A stretch of DNA of 49,711 bases. It comes from a virus. A model generated the notes under the pieces. That model ran no database searches. It saw only the letters and a list, made by a program, of their open reading frames with translations, and had not been told where the DNA came from. How positions within the stretch are numbered: the stretch's first letter is position 1; every line of letters starts with the position of its first letter. Below, in pieces: positions 20,201 to 26,452 of the stretch. The DNA is taken from positions 1 to 49,711 of the IMG/VR virus record IMGVR_UViG_3300021957_000060; one strand, given 5' to 3'. The translations under genes and the position numbers were made by a program.

Positions 20201-20368
20201 GACAAGGTTTACGTTACAGACACATACGACTTTAGCAAACTAGAAAGACAAATAAACTCTGTTCTTCCTGATGAGTATGCAAAGCTTAGAGACTGGATAA
20301 GCAACTACAAGGGTAATGAATTTAAGAGCAAGATATTTGTTGGCACATTGAAGGACTTAGGACTATGA
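14231..20368 (+). CDS. Giant internal virion protein (T7 gp16-like) with ART-like and LysM segments
   Basis: 2045 aa, much longer than T7 gp16 (about 1300). Residues 140-260 contain Ala/Gly-rich hydrophobic stretches. Residues about 450-1080 carry the long helical core typical of marine podovirus internal proteins (MLDQWTKFVQATSF, NPKTAVLFQLLSYPAAFTN). Residues about 1375-1625 resemble ADP-ribosyltransferase domains of large polyvalent phage proteins (ART-PolyVal type): VGVHVGT with H1384, YIDVRNPLLIE, LGFDSIKYNNE, then YSYILFKPEQFKSVTARAFDP. Residues 1631-1676 are a LysM peptidoglycan-binding repeat (YIVKGGDTLSQIA). Two copies of FSS(R/K)GRTAENTAGTT follow at about 1778 and 1831. Likely role: leaves the virion during infection, forms the cell-envelope tunnel, and may carry an enzyme into the host. 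Its stop overlaps the endolysin start. Confidence 0.82.
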   Translation: MSKLFSAYLDEINAPSAYLTEAEKLNSDKSFVPENYSVTDFEKDASVQVAFDKVTDYLSEHRGLGSALIDQATIGKQTDIPEFMRDDVARIGSPLSKATILKDAPEDVKSAYRLMQDRFNAAELSGAGEWASAVGDYGADVLFNPETIGVLGSLFAAPATGGASAVAGVGARKVAQQGARSVLANAIKATKAANTSNPYKAAAGIGSIYGGAGVHVAQELDLAVGQKDEYSVTETAAGATVGALAGMGLYSVGSKIGNKYFREATEPRKEPSVEVGASLYDEALDGEFIPSSGGSLIDEALRLSGPEGATAKVVEGSDSLNAAAKKFADDLGGGEKTREEILRIIRAAADAEETTEGVTNRVKQGLHTIASDLSGNFFGKAAGVLSPITNLSGTAAQLQKKLSYEFGIKFKVQDKVVEKDLSEVQREVTGKFNDRFRAIVEDISMNSAKGTLAEEMNAALMLSVRSSKPLKHKNFDATTNKAINSAAAGVKSLYADMGVQLQKIGVIDELVDNYIPRMWSRSAIEKNKKGLMDLFQSKGNMSKGGARRTVDSMLDVQNQVDTGGSGGYFFSAKRKLNDLGDDADFQEFLNDDILGSLHAYTFQAGKSIAKHRVLGVNNFDQFKGFYINRIRKEVEEKGEDFTLKQEKQLEMLYRTATGEGLDRYGKTAQDVVDTYSFVNRVSMLGLATVSSLTEVFLNLGKAGVRNSAKGLSEAIEFSFKGVTKDLETKLVTNHGLTVKEAMSEMRQFSIHVDQAMAQVGDRLSGDALVNERLQNASNKFFRLNMLDQWTKFVQATSFSSGKHMIADNIAKLAGHGNRKLDKSMQVRAGELAELGIDYKKAVDWHKAGADTTSDFYKTDVLGGVARYTNSVVLQPTAMSGLKPLLYSNPKTAVLFQLLSYPAAFTNTVLKGAAKSLAKAPVRNSAKLVPAALIMTGMSRWTNYLRTNGESERGKDLDEVLYNSVARWGGNGLLLDSFNRAKTSAKYSGSALSYATLPFGPASSDALNLIQQGIIPTLGGKVPVLSGTYMGKTLIGDKDVTHYRRSLRKAQEDIFGGLIPEFEKEVPAPGFVVGGLVKIGAKAVTTTASDLMGNKLGTLGPKIASKKPAEFNDEVAENLSKATDNYFNEDTLSLTSARISEGLEELEMEGALDFYDLSHIEFVDAMIHSEIKKDIKSIEELEKLPEWKKAIESTSENEAITNWANAQKAMGYNEEHRKALRIIQQSKNEVDPEGTIEYMVPDMVRSLKQAYDEVKINVTPEEVASAQKQKFDDPSFDNLHDFISSSARMRMDTLSEMGGDKIAENVLIKLSAEGDIDFTVFKAPKIKNTVDDKYPELLSANERLAASKKYREKSTEQSILFRTETSFQEAQSFLAFSFAREVGVHVGTEGAATTIAIRGLPNTKAKQEFKLESDAKSLTRERSGEMFGNPDLLKEEEAVLSSTTRIEDDMPLDEYGYFGGEAVEREELLKIKPITMNAGYIDVRNPLLIETDLPGWEAERILTPGGGWDEYFEPEITRRGLKLNKKQQSKLAELTQRSEEFEGLFLDPPVGEATDIVGFYRQELKRNQINAEFRNLLEDLGFDSIKYNNEVEQGFVGESPYSYILFKPEQFKSVTARAFDPKDSRHGAAKGGYIVKGGDTLSQIAIDQGVALEEIARLNEIENIDVIFEGQELKLSDKAPDMFTAQAAEVKEVEPIQEIEEAKESILAGLPEKATNIKDVVVEKARVMSEAGESTLDTLSDVSKDVQSTVSETFDDVKESVSGATGRTLSALKKLVGSDFSSRGRTAENTAGTTAEPKTTSVMGDMTMEQVREANTPDAPDLSDVKMPDVDFSSKGRTAENTAGTTEEPKEIKLPAIEFKPRDIEIESEKQMEDQESLVDTLKGFYNASQSQVAKNLIAFFNPLAGDKTEDDYNPQVVEALGFAAANALKKNKSTIDYGDYNLKESNVRAQVGSAAQRKRDNLEGRMKSGDITPTEEAAFSVGGGGVTVEGDKVYVTDTYDFSKLERQINSVLPDEYAKLRDWISNYKGNEFKSKIFVGTLKDLGL

Positions 20369-20727
20369 GCGAATTTAAATACTTTAAACTAGAAGACTTT
20401 AATTGCCAAGAAACTGGCGAAAACGAAATGTCAAGGGACTTTATACACAAGCTTGACGAACTGCGGGAAGCGTGTGGCTTTCCGTTTATTATAACAAGTG
20501 GTTACAGAAGTCCCAACCACTCCATTGAAAAACGTAAGGAGAAAGCAGGAAAACATGCCCAAGGTATTGCAGCCGACATTAAAGCGGCAAATGGTTATCA
20601 AAGATACAAGATTGTGGAAGAAGCTATTAAGATGGGATTTAATGGTATTGGAGTCGCTCGTACTTTCATCCATGTGGATAGCAGGATTTGTGGAGCTGAC
20701 AAAGCTCCTGTGATGTGGTGTTACTGA
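20365..20727 (+). CDS. Endolysin, M15-type peptidoglycan endopeptidase
   Basis: 120 aa, Peptidase_M15_3 type. SGYRSPNHS leads the fold; the zinc ligands are H64 and D71 (in GKHAQGIAAD) and H103 (in FIHVDSR). The family cuts the peptide stems or cross-links of peptidoglycan. No signal peptide, so release needs a holin. ATG overlaps the TGA of the giant virion protein (ATGA), and the 3TM holin follows 9 nt downstream, forming a lysis pair. Confidence 0.88.
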   Translation: MSEFKYFKLEDFNCQETGENEMSRDFIHKLDELREACGFPFIITSGYRSPNHSIEKRKEKAGKHAQGIAADIKAANGYQRYKIVEEAIKMGFNGIGVARTFIHVDSRICGADKAPVMWCY

Positions 20728-20736
20728 GGAACTGAG

Positions 20737-21141
20737 ATGACTATATTAACTTCATTGATTGGGCCGGTTACTGGACTGTTAGATAAGTTCATAGAAGATA
20801 AAGATAAGAAGAATGCTATTGCGTTTGAGCTTAGCACTATGGCAGAAAAACACGCACAAGAACTTGCCAAGGGCCAGATTGAAGTAAACAAAGCTGAGGC
20901 AGCACATAAGAGTTTGTTTGTTGCGGGCTGGCGACCAGCAGTCGGGTGGGTTTGCGTATTTGGAATGGCCGGAAACTTCATAACTATTCCAATTACTAAT
21001 ATGATTTTAGAGCTTCTGGAATCAGGAGTTGTCGTTCCTCTAATACCGACTGGTGAAATGATGCCTGTGTTAATGGGGATGTTAGGCTTAGGGGCTATGC
21101 GCTCTGTAGAAAAAATTCAAAAAGTTTCGAGGGAAAAATAA
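20737..21141 (+). CDS. Holin, 3TM type (gene transfer agent holin family)
   Basis: 134 aa. A charged N-terminal helix with KAEAAHKSLFVAGWRPAVGW leads into hydrophobic segments (VCVFGMAGNFITIPITNMIL and MMPVLMGMLGLGAM), the hallmark order of Phage_holin/GTA_holin_3TM (PF11351-type). Start has GAGGAACTGAG upstream. It is the second holin-like gene in the window, next to the endolysin. Confidence 0.85.
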   Translation: MTILTSLIGPVTGLLDKFIEDKDKKNAIAFELSTMAEKHAQELAKGQIEVNKAEAAHKSLFVAGWRPAVGWVCVFGMAGNFITIPITNMILELLESGVVVPLIPTGEMMPVLMGMLGLGAMRSVEKIQKVSREK

Positions 21142-21142
21142 A

Positions 21143-21481
21143 ATGTCTAAATTTAAAAATATTTCACAGCTTGCAAATAGTCCTGTAGTTGGAGCAATAA
21201 CTACAGCTTTAAAACCAACTCCGGTTGGAATTGCGAACTTAGCTTCAAAGGTTATCACAGGTAAATCAATACCCCAACACTTTAAAAACTCTATTAAAGG
21301 CCCAGCAAAAGGAACTTCAAATAAAGTAGGCCCAAATAAAAAAGGAGACTCAACTATAAAAGGTTCAATACATAGAGATGCCGAACAAAAGAATATTTTA
21401 AGAGGCCGAAAATCTAAAGGAGGTCTTGTATCATACAAAAATATACAAGACATGGATAACAAGAACTACTCTAAAAGGTAA
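21143..21481 (+). CDS. Basic protein of unknown function
   Basis: 112 aa, rich in Lys, Gly and Ser, with GPAKGTSNKVGPNKKGDS in the middle. GAGGGA precedes the start. First of four consecutive small basic genes at the end of the rightward block. Not recognised. Confidence 0.62.
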   Translation: MSKFKNISQLANSPVVGAITTALKPTPVGIANLASKVITGKSIPQHFKNSIKGPAKGTSNKVGPNKKGDSTIKGSIHRDAEQKNILRGRKSKGGLVSYKNIQDMDNKNYSKR

Positions 21482-21486
21482 CTCTT

Positions 21487-21672
21487 ATGCCAGCAGCTAA
21501 AAAGAAATCAACAGTAAACAAAGCAGGTAACTATACTAAGCCTACTATGCGTAAGAACTTGTTTAACAAAATTAAAGCAAGCACTAAAGGCGGTAAGGCA
21601 GGTCAATGGTCAGCGCGTAAAGCCCAAATGCTTGCAAAGGAGTATAAAGCAAAAGGAGGAGGTTACAAGTAA
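21487..21672 (+). CDS. Small Lys-rich basic protein
   Basis: 61 aa; nearly one third Lys/Arg. GGKAGQWSARKAQMLAKEYK then AKGGGYK is a pattern I have seen in small proteins of marine phages and algal viruses. Function unknown; DNA or RNA binding is plausible from charge. The stop overlaps the next start (TAATG). Confidence 0.7.
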   Translation: MPAAKKKSTVNKAGNYTKPTMRKNLFNKIKASTKGGKAGQWSARKAQMLAKEYKAKGGGYK

Positions 21673-21926
21673 TGGCGCTTAAAAAATCACAGAAGTCTTT
21701 AAAGAAATGGACTAAAGAAGAGTGGGGTACTAAGTCAGGTAAGCCTAGTACCCAAGGAAAGAAAGCAACTGGGGAGCGCTATCTGCCTAAGAAGGCTAGG
21801 CAGGCTTTAAGCTCTAAGGAGTATGCGGCAACCACAAAGAAGAAGCGGGCTGACACTAAGAAAGGTAAGCAGCATAGCGCTCAGCCCAAAAAGATTGCAA
21901 AGAAAACACGGAGCTATAGAAAATGA
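21672..21926 (+). CDS. Small Lys-rich basic protein
   Basis: 84 aa. Contains KKWTKEEWGTKSGKPS and ATGERYLPKKARQALSSKEY, a conserved-looking domain of unknown function, with a basic tail (KKIAKKTRSYRK). GGAGGAGG upstream gives a strong ribosome binding site. Overlaps the next gene by four bases (ATGA). Confidence 0.72.
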   Translation: MALKKSQKSLKKWTKEEWGTKSGKPSTQGKKATGERYLPKKARQALSSKEYAATTKKKRADTKKGKQHSAQPKKIAKKTRSYRK

Positions 21927-22213
21927 GCAAGAAAAAAGACCCACGTTTAGCCAGAGCAGGAGTAAGCGGATATAATAAACCGAAGCGTACACCAAGCCAC
22001 CCGAAGAAGAGCCATATTGTTGTGGCAAAAGAAGGCGATAAAATTAAAACAATCCGATACGGGGAGCAAGGAGCCAGTACAGCAGGTAAGCCCAAAGCCG
22101 GTGAGTCAGACAAAATGAAGAAGAAACGTGCAAGTTTTAAAGCCCGCCACGCTAAGAACATTGCCAAGGGCAAAATGTCTGCGGCATATTGGGCTAATAA
22201 ATCTAAGTGGTAG
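21923..22213 (+). CDS. Small basic protein, DUF6321-like
   Basis: 96 aa. DPRLARAGVSGYNKPKRTPSHP, IRYGEQGASTAGKPKAGESD and FKARHAKNIAKGKMSAAYWA form a pattern I associate with a conserved phage family (tentatively DUF6321). Strongly basic. Last gene of the rightward block; its 3' end overlaps the 3' end of the converging leftward block by 11 bases, so no terminator fits between them. Confidence 0.75.
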   Translation: MSKKKDPRLARAGVSGYNKPKRTPSHPKKSHIVVAKEGDKIKTIRYGEQGASTAGKPKAGESDKMKKKRASFKARHAKNIAKGKMSAAYWANKSKW

Positions 22214-22424
22214 AGAAGGCTGTTAGCTCACGCTCAAGGTAGTCGTGCATCTTCTCTAGCTTGGGTTTAGCGTCACGGATAATCTTACGCACGAGCATCA
22301 GCTCATCACCCTTAAACACTTCATGTAGTCGGTCTTCGGGGAGACCACCCATCTCAGTTAGGATGGCCCCCGAATGATTGACAATGATTTTAAACGATAG
22401 TATATTAGCTTCCTTTGCTTTCAT
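22203..22424 (-). CDS. Small protein of unknown function, last gene of leftward block
   Basis: 73 aa with a strong Shine-Dalgarno (GGAGATATAC before ATG) 10 nt after the reductase stop. Charged helical C-terminal half (KIIRDAKPKLEKMHDYLEREL). Not recognised. Confidence 0.72.
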   Translation of the reverse strand: MKAKEANILSFKIIVNHSGAILTEMGGLPEDRLHEVFKGDELMLVRKIIRDAKPKLEKMHDYLERELTAFSTT

Positions 22425-22434
22425 GTATATCTCC

Positions 22435-24318
22435 TTATACTATCTCACAAGCTCCACCGACACACGCTAATTCCTGTGAGCCTGTGGTATTGTCTTCTTG
22501 TTCAAAGTAAATCAAGTCATTCCAATTAACATCTTTAGGCATAGCAGATACCAACTCTTCATACTTCTCTGCACTAATGTCCTCATATGGAGCTTGCTGA
22601 TATACATGGTCACTAACTGGCAACAAACTAATACCAGAACATATATCAAAGTTATCCCATATCCACTGAGCTACCTGAAGGTACTCGTCATCAGTGTAGT
22701 ACACAGTGATACTTGGCTTATGTTCGCACCAGTAATTTTGATAAGCCTTCCAAAGAGCTAACTGTTGCATAGCCCCTACTTCTTTTACAACCACACTAGC
22801 TTCGGGAGCCTTGACCGGAAAGCTGTAGACCACTGAAGACTCTGACATAACGTCTTGTTCTACTGGGAATCCGGCTGCTTCCATAAAGATTGCAAGCGGG
22901 TCTTTCTTGTCGCTACGTACTCTGCGAATGTAATGCTTAGAGAAGCGAGGATGGATGCCACTAGCACTATCAACAAGCTGAGATACAGTGCCGCTAGGCT
23001 TAACGCACGTAATAGCCGCAGACTGTTCAATACCAAGCTTCTTAGCCCATTTCTCGTTGACCTTAATAGCGTGGTCACGAAGACCTTCCAGTGTTGATGC
23101 AAGCTCTTCTGCACTTCCTTTACCCGATAGTAACTCATTGTCCATAATTCCTGTCATGCTTAAACCAAGCAGCGCTTCTTCTGCTGTGTTCTTCTGCCAA
23201 ATGTTTCTCAGGTATCGGAAGTCTGTAAGCGTTGCCTGTAGTGTGCCAATGATAGCAGCTAGTTCTACTTTTTCTTTAAGTGTTTCTGCTGTGTCGTCTT
23301 CACGCACAACAACCTCAGATAGATTACAGAACTGGTTAGAGCGTAGGATAATCTCAGAGCACGGGTTAGTGCCAAAGTCTTGCTCAGAATCTCTACGTCC
23401 ATTACGAGCTGCAATATTTTGTGCAGCTACACGGCTAAACAATCCTCGCTCACCTGCCCTGCTTTCGTAGAGTGTCTTCATCTCATTGATGAATGCCTCA
23501 AAGTCTGGCTTCTCGGTGTATGCTACGCTGTTGTTAGCCAGTCTACGATGTCCGTCTACTTCCCACCATGCGCCAGTCTTAGCTTTAGCCATACGATTGT
23601 CAGAAAGATTTGACAGGCTGATAAGTGCTGAACGGCGTACACCACCTACAACTACAATGTCAGCTACCTTACACACTACATCGTGACACTCAATAGAGGT
23701 TAATTTGCGGCCACCTGCTTTTTGAAAAACTTCAACACAGAAGCGAAACAAATCTTCAAGAGGCGCTGAGCCTGAAGCACGGCCACCAAAGGTTTTAAGT
23801 CTAGCACCAGCGGGACGTACTTTGCTCATGTCCCACTTAGGAATCTTACCGGCATATAGCATTGCAATCAACTCACGAAACGCAGAAGCCCACCCTATCT
23901 TACTGTCGGCAACAACAATCGTTGTGTCAGTTGGGTGGAATGTCTCAGCAATTATTGGGAGCTTGTTGATAAAAGCTCGTTCAACACTAAAGCCTACACC
24001 AGTACCACACATCAAAACATACATCAATTCATCAAAGCTTCGTGGTGAATCAATAGCCAAGTAACTACAATTAAATCCAGCCACATTATCTTTATCTAGA
24101 GCTTCACCCGCTGTCATCATACAACGCATAGACGGCATAACTTTCTGTGTTACAATGCCATCGTACAGGCGGTCTGCTGTTTTCTTATCTATCTGTTTAC
24201 GGTTGACCCAGAAATCTACGTAACGCTGTACTGTTTCTTCCCACGTTTCTCTACGGCCTTCAGCGCTCAACCATCGTGCGTATCTGCTTTTGTGTATAAA
24301 CTGCTGGTACTTGTCCAT
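22435..24318 (-). CDS. nrdJ: Adenosylcobalamin-dependent ribonucleotide reductase (class II, monomeric)
   Basis: 627 aa. Reduces ribonucleoside triphosphates to deoxy forms for phage DNA synthesis, using vitamin B12. Active-site motif NPCSEIIL supplies the radical Cys C320 and E322; C331 (CNLSEV) lies 11 residues on and C84 (FNCSYL) is its redox partner. The C-terminal CVGGACEIV (C619, C624, five apart) is the reducing shuttle. These spacings match the Lactobacillus monomeric enzyme (C408/C419 and C731/C736). No N-terminal ATP cone. It needs no small subunit and none is present. ATG overlaps the preceding stop (TAATG). The phage would depend on host cobalamin and host thioredoxin or a similar donor. 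Confidence 0.95.
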   Translation of the reverse strand: MDKYQQFIHKSRYARWLSAEGRRETWEETVQRYVDFWVNRKQIDKKTADRLYDGIVTQKVMPSMRCMMTAGEALDKDNVAGFNCSYLAIDSPRSFDELMYVLMCGTGVGFSVERAFINKLPIIAETFHPTDTTIVVADSKIGWASAFRELIAMLYAGKIPKWDMSKVRPAGARLKTFGGRASGSAPLEDLFRFCVEVFQKAGGRKLTSIECHDVVCKVADIVVVGGVRRSALISLSNLSDNRMAKAKTGAWWEVDGHRRLANNSVAYTEKPDFEAFINEMKTLYESRAGERGLFSRVAAQNIAARNGRRDSEQDFGTNPCSEIILRSNQFCNLSEVVVREDDTAETLKEKVELAAIIGTLQATLTDFRYLRNIWQKNTAEEALLGLSMTGIMDNELLSGKGSAEELASTLEGLRDHAIKVNEKWAKKLGIEQSAAITCVKPSGTVSQLVDSASGIHPRFSKHYIRRVRSDKKDPLAIFMEAAGFPVEQDVMSESSVVYSFPVKAPEASVVVKEVGAMQQLALWKAYQNYWCEHKPSITVYYTDDEYLQVAQWIWDNFDICSGISLLPVSDHVYQQAPYEDISAEKYEELVSAMPKDVNWNDLIYFEQEDNTTGSQELACVGGACEIV

Positions 24319-24422
24319 TAATCTTTATCCCCTGTGTAAATGTTGTGTATGGCTGCAAAAATAACTACGCTACTGAGCACTATTAATATAAAATAAAGTA
24401 TCCCTGTAATAATATCAATCAT
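24318..24422 (-). CDS. Membrane peptide, 34 aa
   Basis: Reads IDIITGILYFILIVLSSVVI then FAAIHNIY and a charged end: a single membrane helix. Its ATG overlaps the end of the upstream gene by 8 nt and its TAA overlaps the reductase ATG, so it fits exactly between the two, which supports expression by coupling. Function unknown. Confidence 0.55.
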   Translation of the reverse strand: MIDIITGILYFILIVLSSVVIFAAIHNIYTGDKD

Positions 24423-24579
24423 TTTCCATCTTCCACACGTTGCCAATAGTTATAACAAAAAAAGGTATAGAAAAAACTAATCCATCAAACTCTCCTGCTT
24501 CAATCTTTTCGTCCATGCTAGTAACCCAAACAGGTCTACTGCTACACGACTCAACGTCAAGACCCACACCTAACCTCAT
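24415..24579 (-). CDS. Small protein, unknown function
   Basis: 54 aa from the ATG at 24579, chosen because GGAG lies 7 nt upstream and the previous gene stops one base before; an earlier ATG (24618) would overlap that gene by 38 nt. Ends in a hydrophobic stretch (LVFSIPFFVITIGNVW). A conserved-looking marine phage type, not assigned. Confidence 0.6.
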   Translation of the reverse strand: MRLGVGLDVESCSSRPVWVTSMDEKIEAGEFDGLVFSIPFFVITIGNVWKMEND

Positions 24580-24580
24580 G

Positions 24581-24730
24581 TTAATGCTCCACAGCATGTC
24601 CATAAATTGTACTGTCATTGTCTTTCCTTTTATTTTTTTTGCGTTCGGTCTTAGCTTTAGAAGACCTTGTTAATTTTTTAAACTTCTTCTTGCGGTCAAA
24701 CCTATCCCGCCTTTCTTCTTTTCTATCCAT
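24581..24730 (-). CDS. Very basic 49-aa protein
   Basis: Begins MDRKEERRDRFDRKKKFKKL and stays Lys/Arg-rich to residue 36. Start overlaps the previous stop (TAATG). Probably binds nucleic acid by charge; no known family recognised. A longer reading from 24802 lies within the previous gene and is less likely. Confidence 0.52.
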   Translation of the reverse strand: MDRKEERRDRFDRKKKFKKLTRSSKAKTERKKNKRKDNDSTIYGHAVEH

Positions 24731-24912
24731 TATAAAAGACCCAGTGCCTTTACGTTGCCTGCAATAATAAAGATGCATGTAACCATATGAGTAAGCCACC
24801 AAACAGTCCTAATACCAGCAACAGTATTAGCTTGCTTATCTGTCTCGCCAACCTTTTCGCCTAGACTTTTTGCCCATATCCGCCACCACTTAGTTAATGT
24901 CTTTTGTTTCAC
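24730..24912 (-). CDS. Small protein with C-terminal membrane segment
   Basis: 60 aa from a GTG at 24912 with AAGAGGGT five bases upstream; the ATG at 24966 has no such site. TLTKWWRIWAKSLGEK, then a hydrophobic C-terminal half (VWWLTHMVTCIFIIAGNVKAL). The type is common in marine phages; function unknown. Confidence 0.65.
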   Translation of the reverse strand: MKQKTLTKWWRIWAKSLGEKVGETDKQANTVAGIRTVWWLTHMVTCIFIIAGNVKALGLL

Positions 24913-25063
24913 GTTTACCCTCTTGCCTAAATCGTTTGTTGTAACCCCGCTTAATGCTCTTAGCAACTCCAGACTTTTTTAAATAGCAATAAAGTTTTTT
25001 AGCGTTAGTAAGAGCATCCCACTCTGCGCCACCCTTCAGTGGTATTCTTTTATTCTTCCTCAT
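24890..25063 (-). CDS. Small basic protein, unknown function
   Basis: 57 aa: RKNKRIPLKGGAEWDALTNA, then KKLYCYLKKSGVAKSIKRGY and a basic tail. It overlaps the upstream gene by 14 nt and the downstream gene by 23 nt. The KGG-E(W/Y)DALT-K pattern with a basic helix is one I associate with small marine phage proteins. The Shine-Dalgarno is poor. Confidence 0.58.
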   Translation of the reverse strand: MRKNKRIPLKGGAEWDALTNAKKLYCYLKKSGVAKSIKRGYNKRFRQEGKRETKDIN

Positions 25064-25238
25064 CTAGTGGTATGTGGTAGGAGCATGCTTTTAAAAAGTA
25101 ATTGAACTGCTCTCTCATGTCATGTACTGTTTGCCCGTCACTATATATCGTATAGACTATCTTGACTGCTGGACATACTCTCTCTGCTTCTCCGAACTCT
25201 GGATAGTGTATAAACTCAAACACTGGTTGTCTATCCAT
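25050..25238 (-). CDS. Small protein, unknown function
   Basis: 62 aa from the ATG at 25238, which overlaps the previous stop (TAATG) and has GGAG 8 nt upstream; the ATG at 25286 lies inside the DUF3310 gene. Contains FEFIHYPEFGEAERVCPAVK and an acidic end. Not recognised. Confidence 0.65.
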   Translation of the reverse strand: MDRQPVFEFIHYPEFGEAERVCPAVKIVYTIYSDGQTVHDMREQFNYFLKACSYHIPLDEEE

Positions 25239-25702
25239 TAGCTGTTCTCCTCGGAAACCATTTTTGTTAGCTTCTGCAAGTACCAACCTGCTTTCTGTAG
25301 GTCTTCTACCTGCTTGCCTTTGTAGTCATAGCGCCACAAATACTTCATGCAGTTGCCCTTGAGGTAGCCTTTGAATGCATGACTGGACATGGATTCCTCT
25401 ATTGCATCAATACACTCTATGTTGCCTGAGTTGTAATGCTTAGGAGCGCCTACCATGTCTTCTTCCTCGTCTTCCCAGAGGTCTACATCTTCATCGTGAG
25501 CTGCCTTCATCCACACATCTACCGCAGTCTCAGTCCAACAATCTGCAAAATCTCCTGCATCATTAGTAACTTCATTGCCGTAGTTTTCGGTGCTGTCATA
25601 AACATAATTAGACTTTAGTCGTTTCATATATTCCTCGAATGTAGGTTGTCCGGTTTGCCTCACCCTGTCCCAGTCTTGGGGAGTAGCGTCATTAATGCTC
25701 AT
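25238..25702 (-). CDS. DUF3310 protein (T7 gp1.7-like)
   Basis: 154 aa from the ATG at 25702, chosen because AGAGGA lies upstream and the residues before it lie in the endonuclease gene. The C-terminal third carries the DUF3310 signature: PKHYNSGNIECIDAIEESM, GYLKGNCMKYLWRYDYKGK and DLQKAGWYLQKL. T7 gp1.7, in the same family, is a nucleotide kinase affecting dTMP/dGMP pools; whether this one is active is unknown. Sits in the nucleotide and DNA metabolism block. Confidence 0.85.
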   Translation of the reverse strand: MSINDATPQDWDRVRQTGQPTFEEYMKRLKSNYVYDSTENYGNEVTNDAGDFADCWTETAVDVWMKAAHDEDVDLWEDEEEDMVGAPKHYNSGNIECIDAIEESMSSHAFKGYLKGNCMKYLWRYDYKGKQVEDLQKAGWYLQKLTKMVSEENS

Positions 25703-26168
25703 CTTTAAAGTCCTCTTTCTTCTTCGTGTTAATCCAGTTATCAGGTATACTATCTTCACTAAACCATTTAAAGTTATTTGCAGAGGCCCACTCACCATGT
25801 GACCGTCTTGTTCCATCTTTGCGTACCTTGGAAGCAGGCATTGGAGCGTTAGGGTTAGCAAACAAAAACACCAGTTCAACGTCAGTCGGTAGAACTTTTG
25901 CTATCCAGATATACTTAGAGTATTCTGCGCTGTCCCAGAACCGGCCCTTTGCTTCAAGCAGTATCTTCTTACCTTCTATTTCTTTAACAAAGTCTGGCTC
26001 GTACTTGTGAGCAACTGTGTACTCAACTTTGTCGGCATGAAACTCCCAAGCATCTAGGATGCCAGAGTGTAGCTCATATTCCCAGTTTGAGTCATAGCCT
26101 TTAACTAAGTCCTTTTCAACTGGGCGCTTCACCCTTGGTTTCCTATATCCTTTGCGTATTTTTTTCAT
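25692..26168 (-). CDS. Endonuclease I (T7 gp3-like Holliday junction resolvase)
   Basis: 158 aa from the ATG at 26168, which overlaps the upstream stop (ATGA) and has GGAG 5 nt before it. Catalytic PD-(D/E)xK core: YEPDF (D59) and LLEAKGRF (E72, K74), with E30 in the preceding helix as the likely fourth residue. The wording matches T7 endonuclease I (PDF ... ETKG), and GEW ... WINTKKK matches its C-terminus. It resolves branched DNA and, in T7, also breaks down host DNA. Length is close to T7's 149 aa. Confidence 0.9.
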   Translation of the reverse strand: MKKIRKGYRKPRVKRPVEKDLVKGYDSNWEYELHSGILDAWEFHADKVEYTVAHKYEPDFVKEIEGKKILLEAKGRFWDSAEYSKYIWIAKVLPTDVELVFLFANPNAPMPASKVRKDGTRRSHGEWASANNFKWFSEDSIPDNWINTKKKEDFKDEH

Positions 26169-26452
26169 CGCTGCTCCATCTTCCATGCAATGTCTTGGGG
26201 AGTTACGTCCTCAACATCCTTGTCGGGAAAGATTTTTATTAGTTGTTTTATTTTATTGCTCAGCCACTTCAGTGTGTAAAAACTAGTGTGTATTGTGCCT
26301 TGTGCCCACAAGTGTGTTTGTTTGGGCAGCATGTCTTTGAAGTTATCTTTAGTAATCTTAGAAGCCTCCTCGTCATTGAGGAGACTTTTAAGCCATTCAA
26401 TCTGCAAAGTTTCTGCATGCTTCCTTATACGCTTAGACTTCTTGCGATTCAT
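26165..26452 (-). CDS. Small protein, unknown function
   Basis: 95 aa, basic N-terminus (NRKKSKRIRKHAETLQIEWL), followed by a helix-rich body. It overlaps both neighbours by four bases (ATGA), so translation is probably coupled between two nuclease genes. The N-terminal pattern is widespread in marine phages; no function known. Confidence 0.7.
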   Translation of the reverse strand: MNRKKSKRIRKHAETLQIEWLKSLLNDEEASKITKDNFKDMLPKQTHLWAQGTIHTSFYTLKWLSNKIKQLIKIFPDKDVEDVTPQDIAWKMEQR

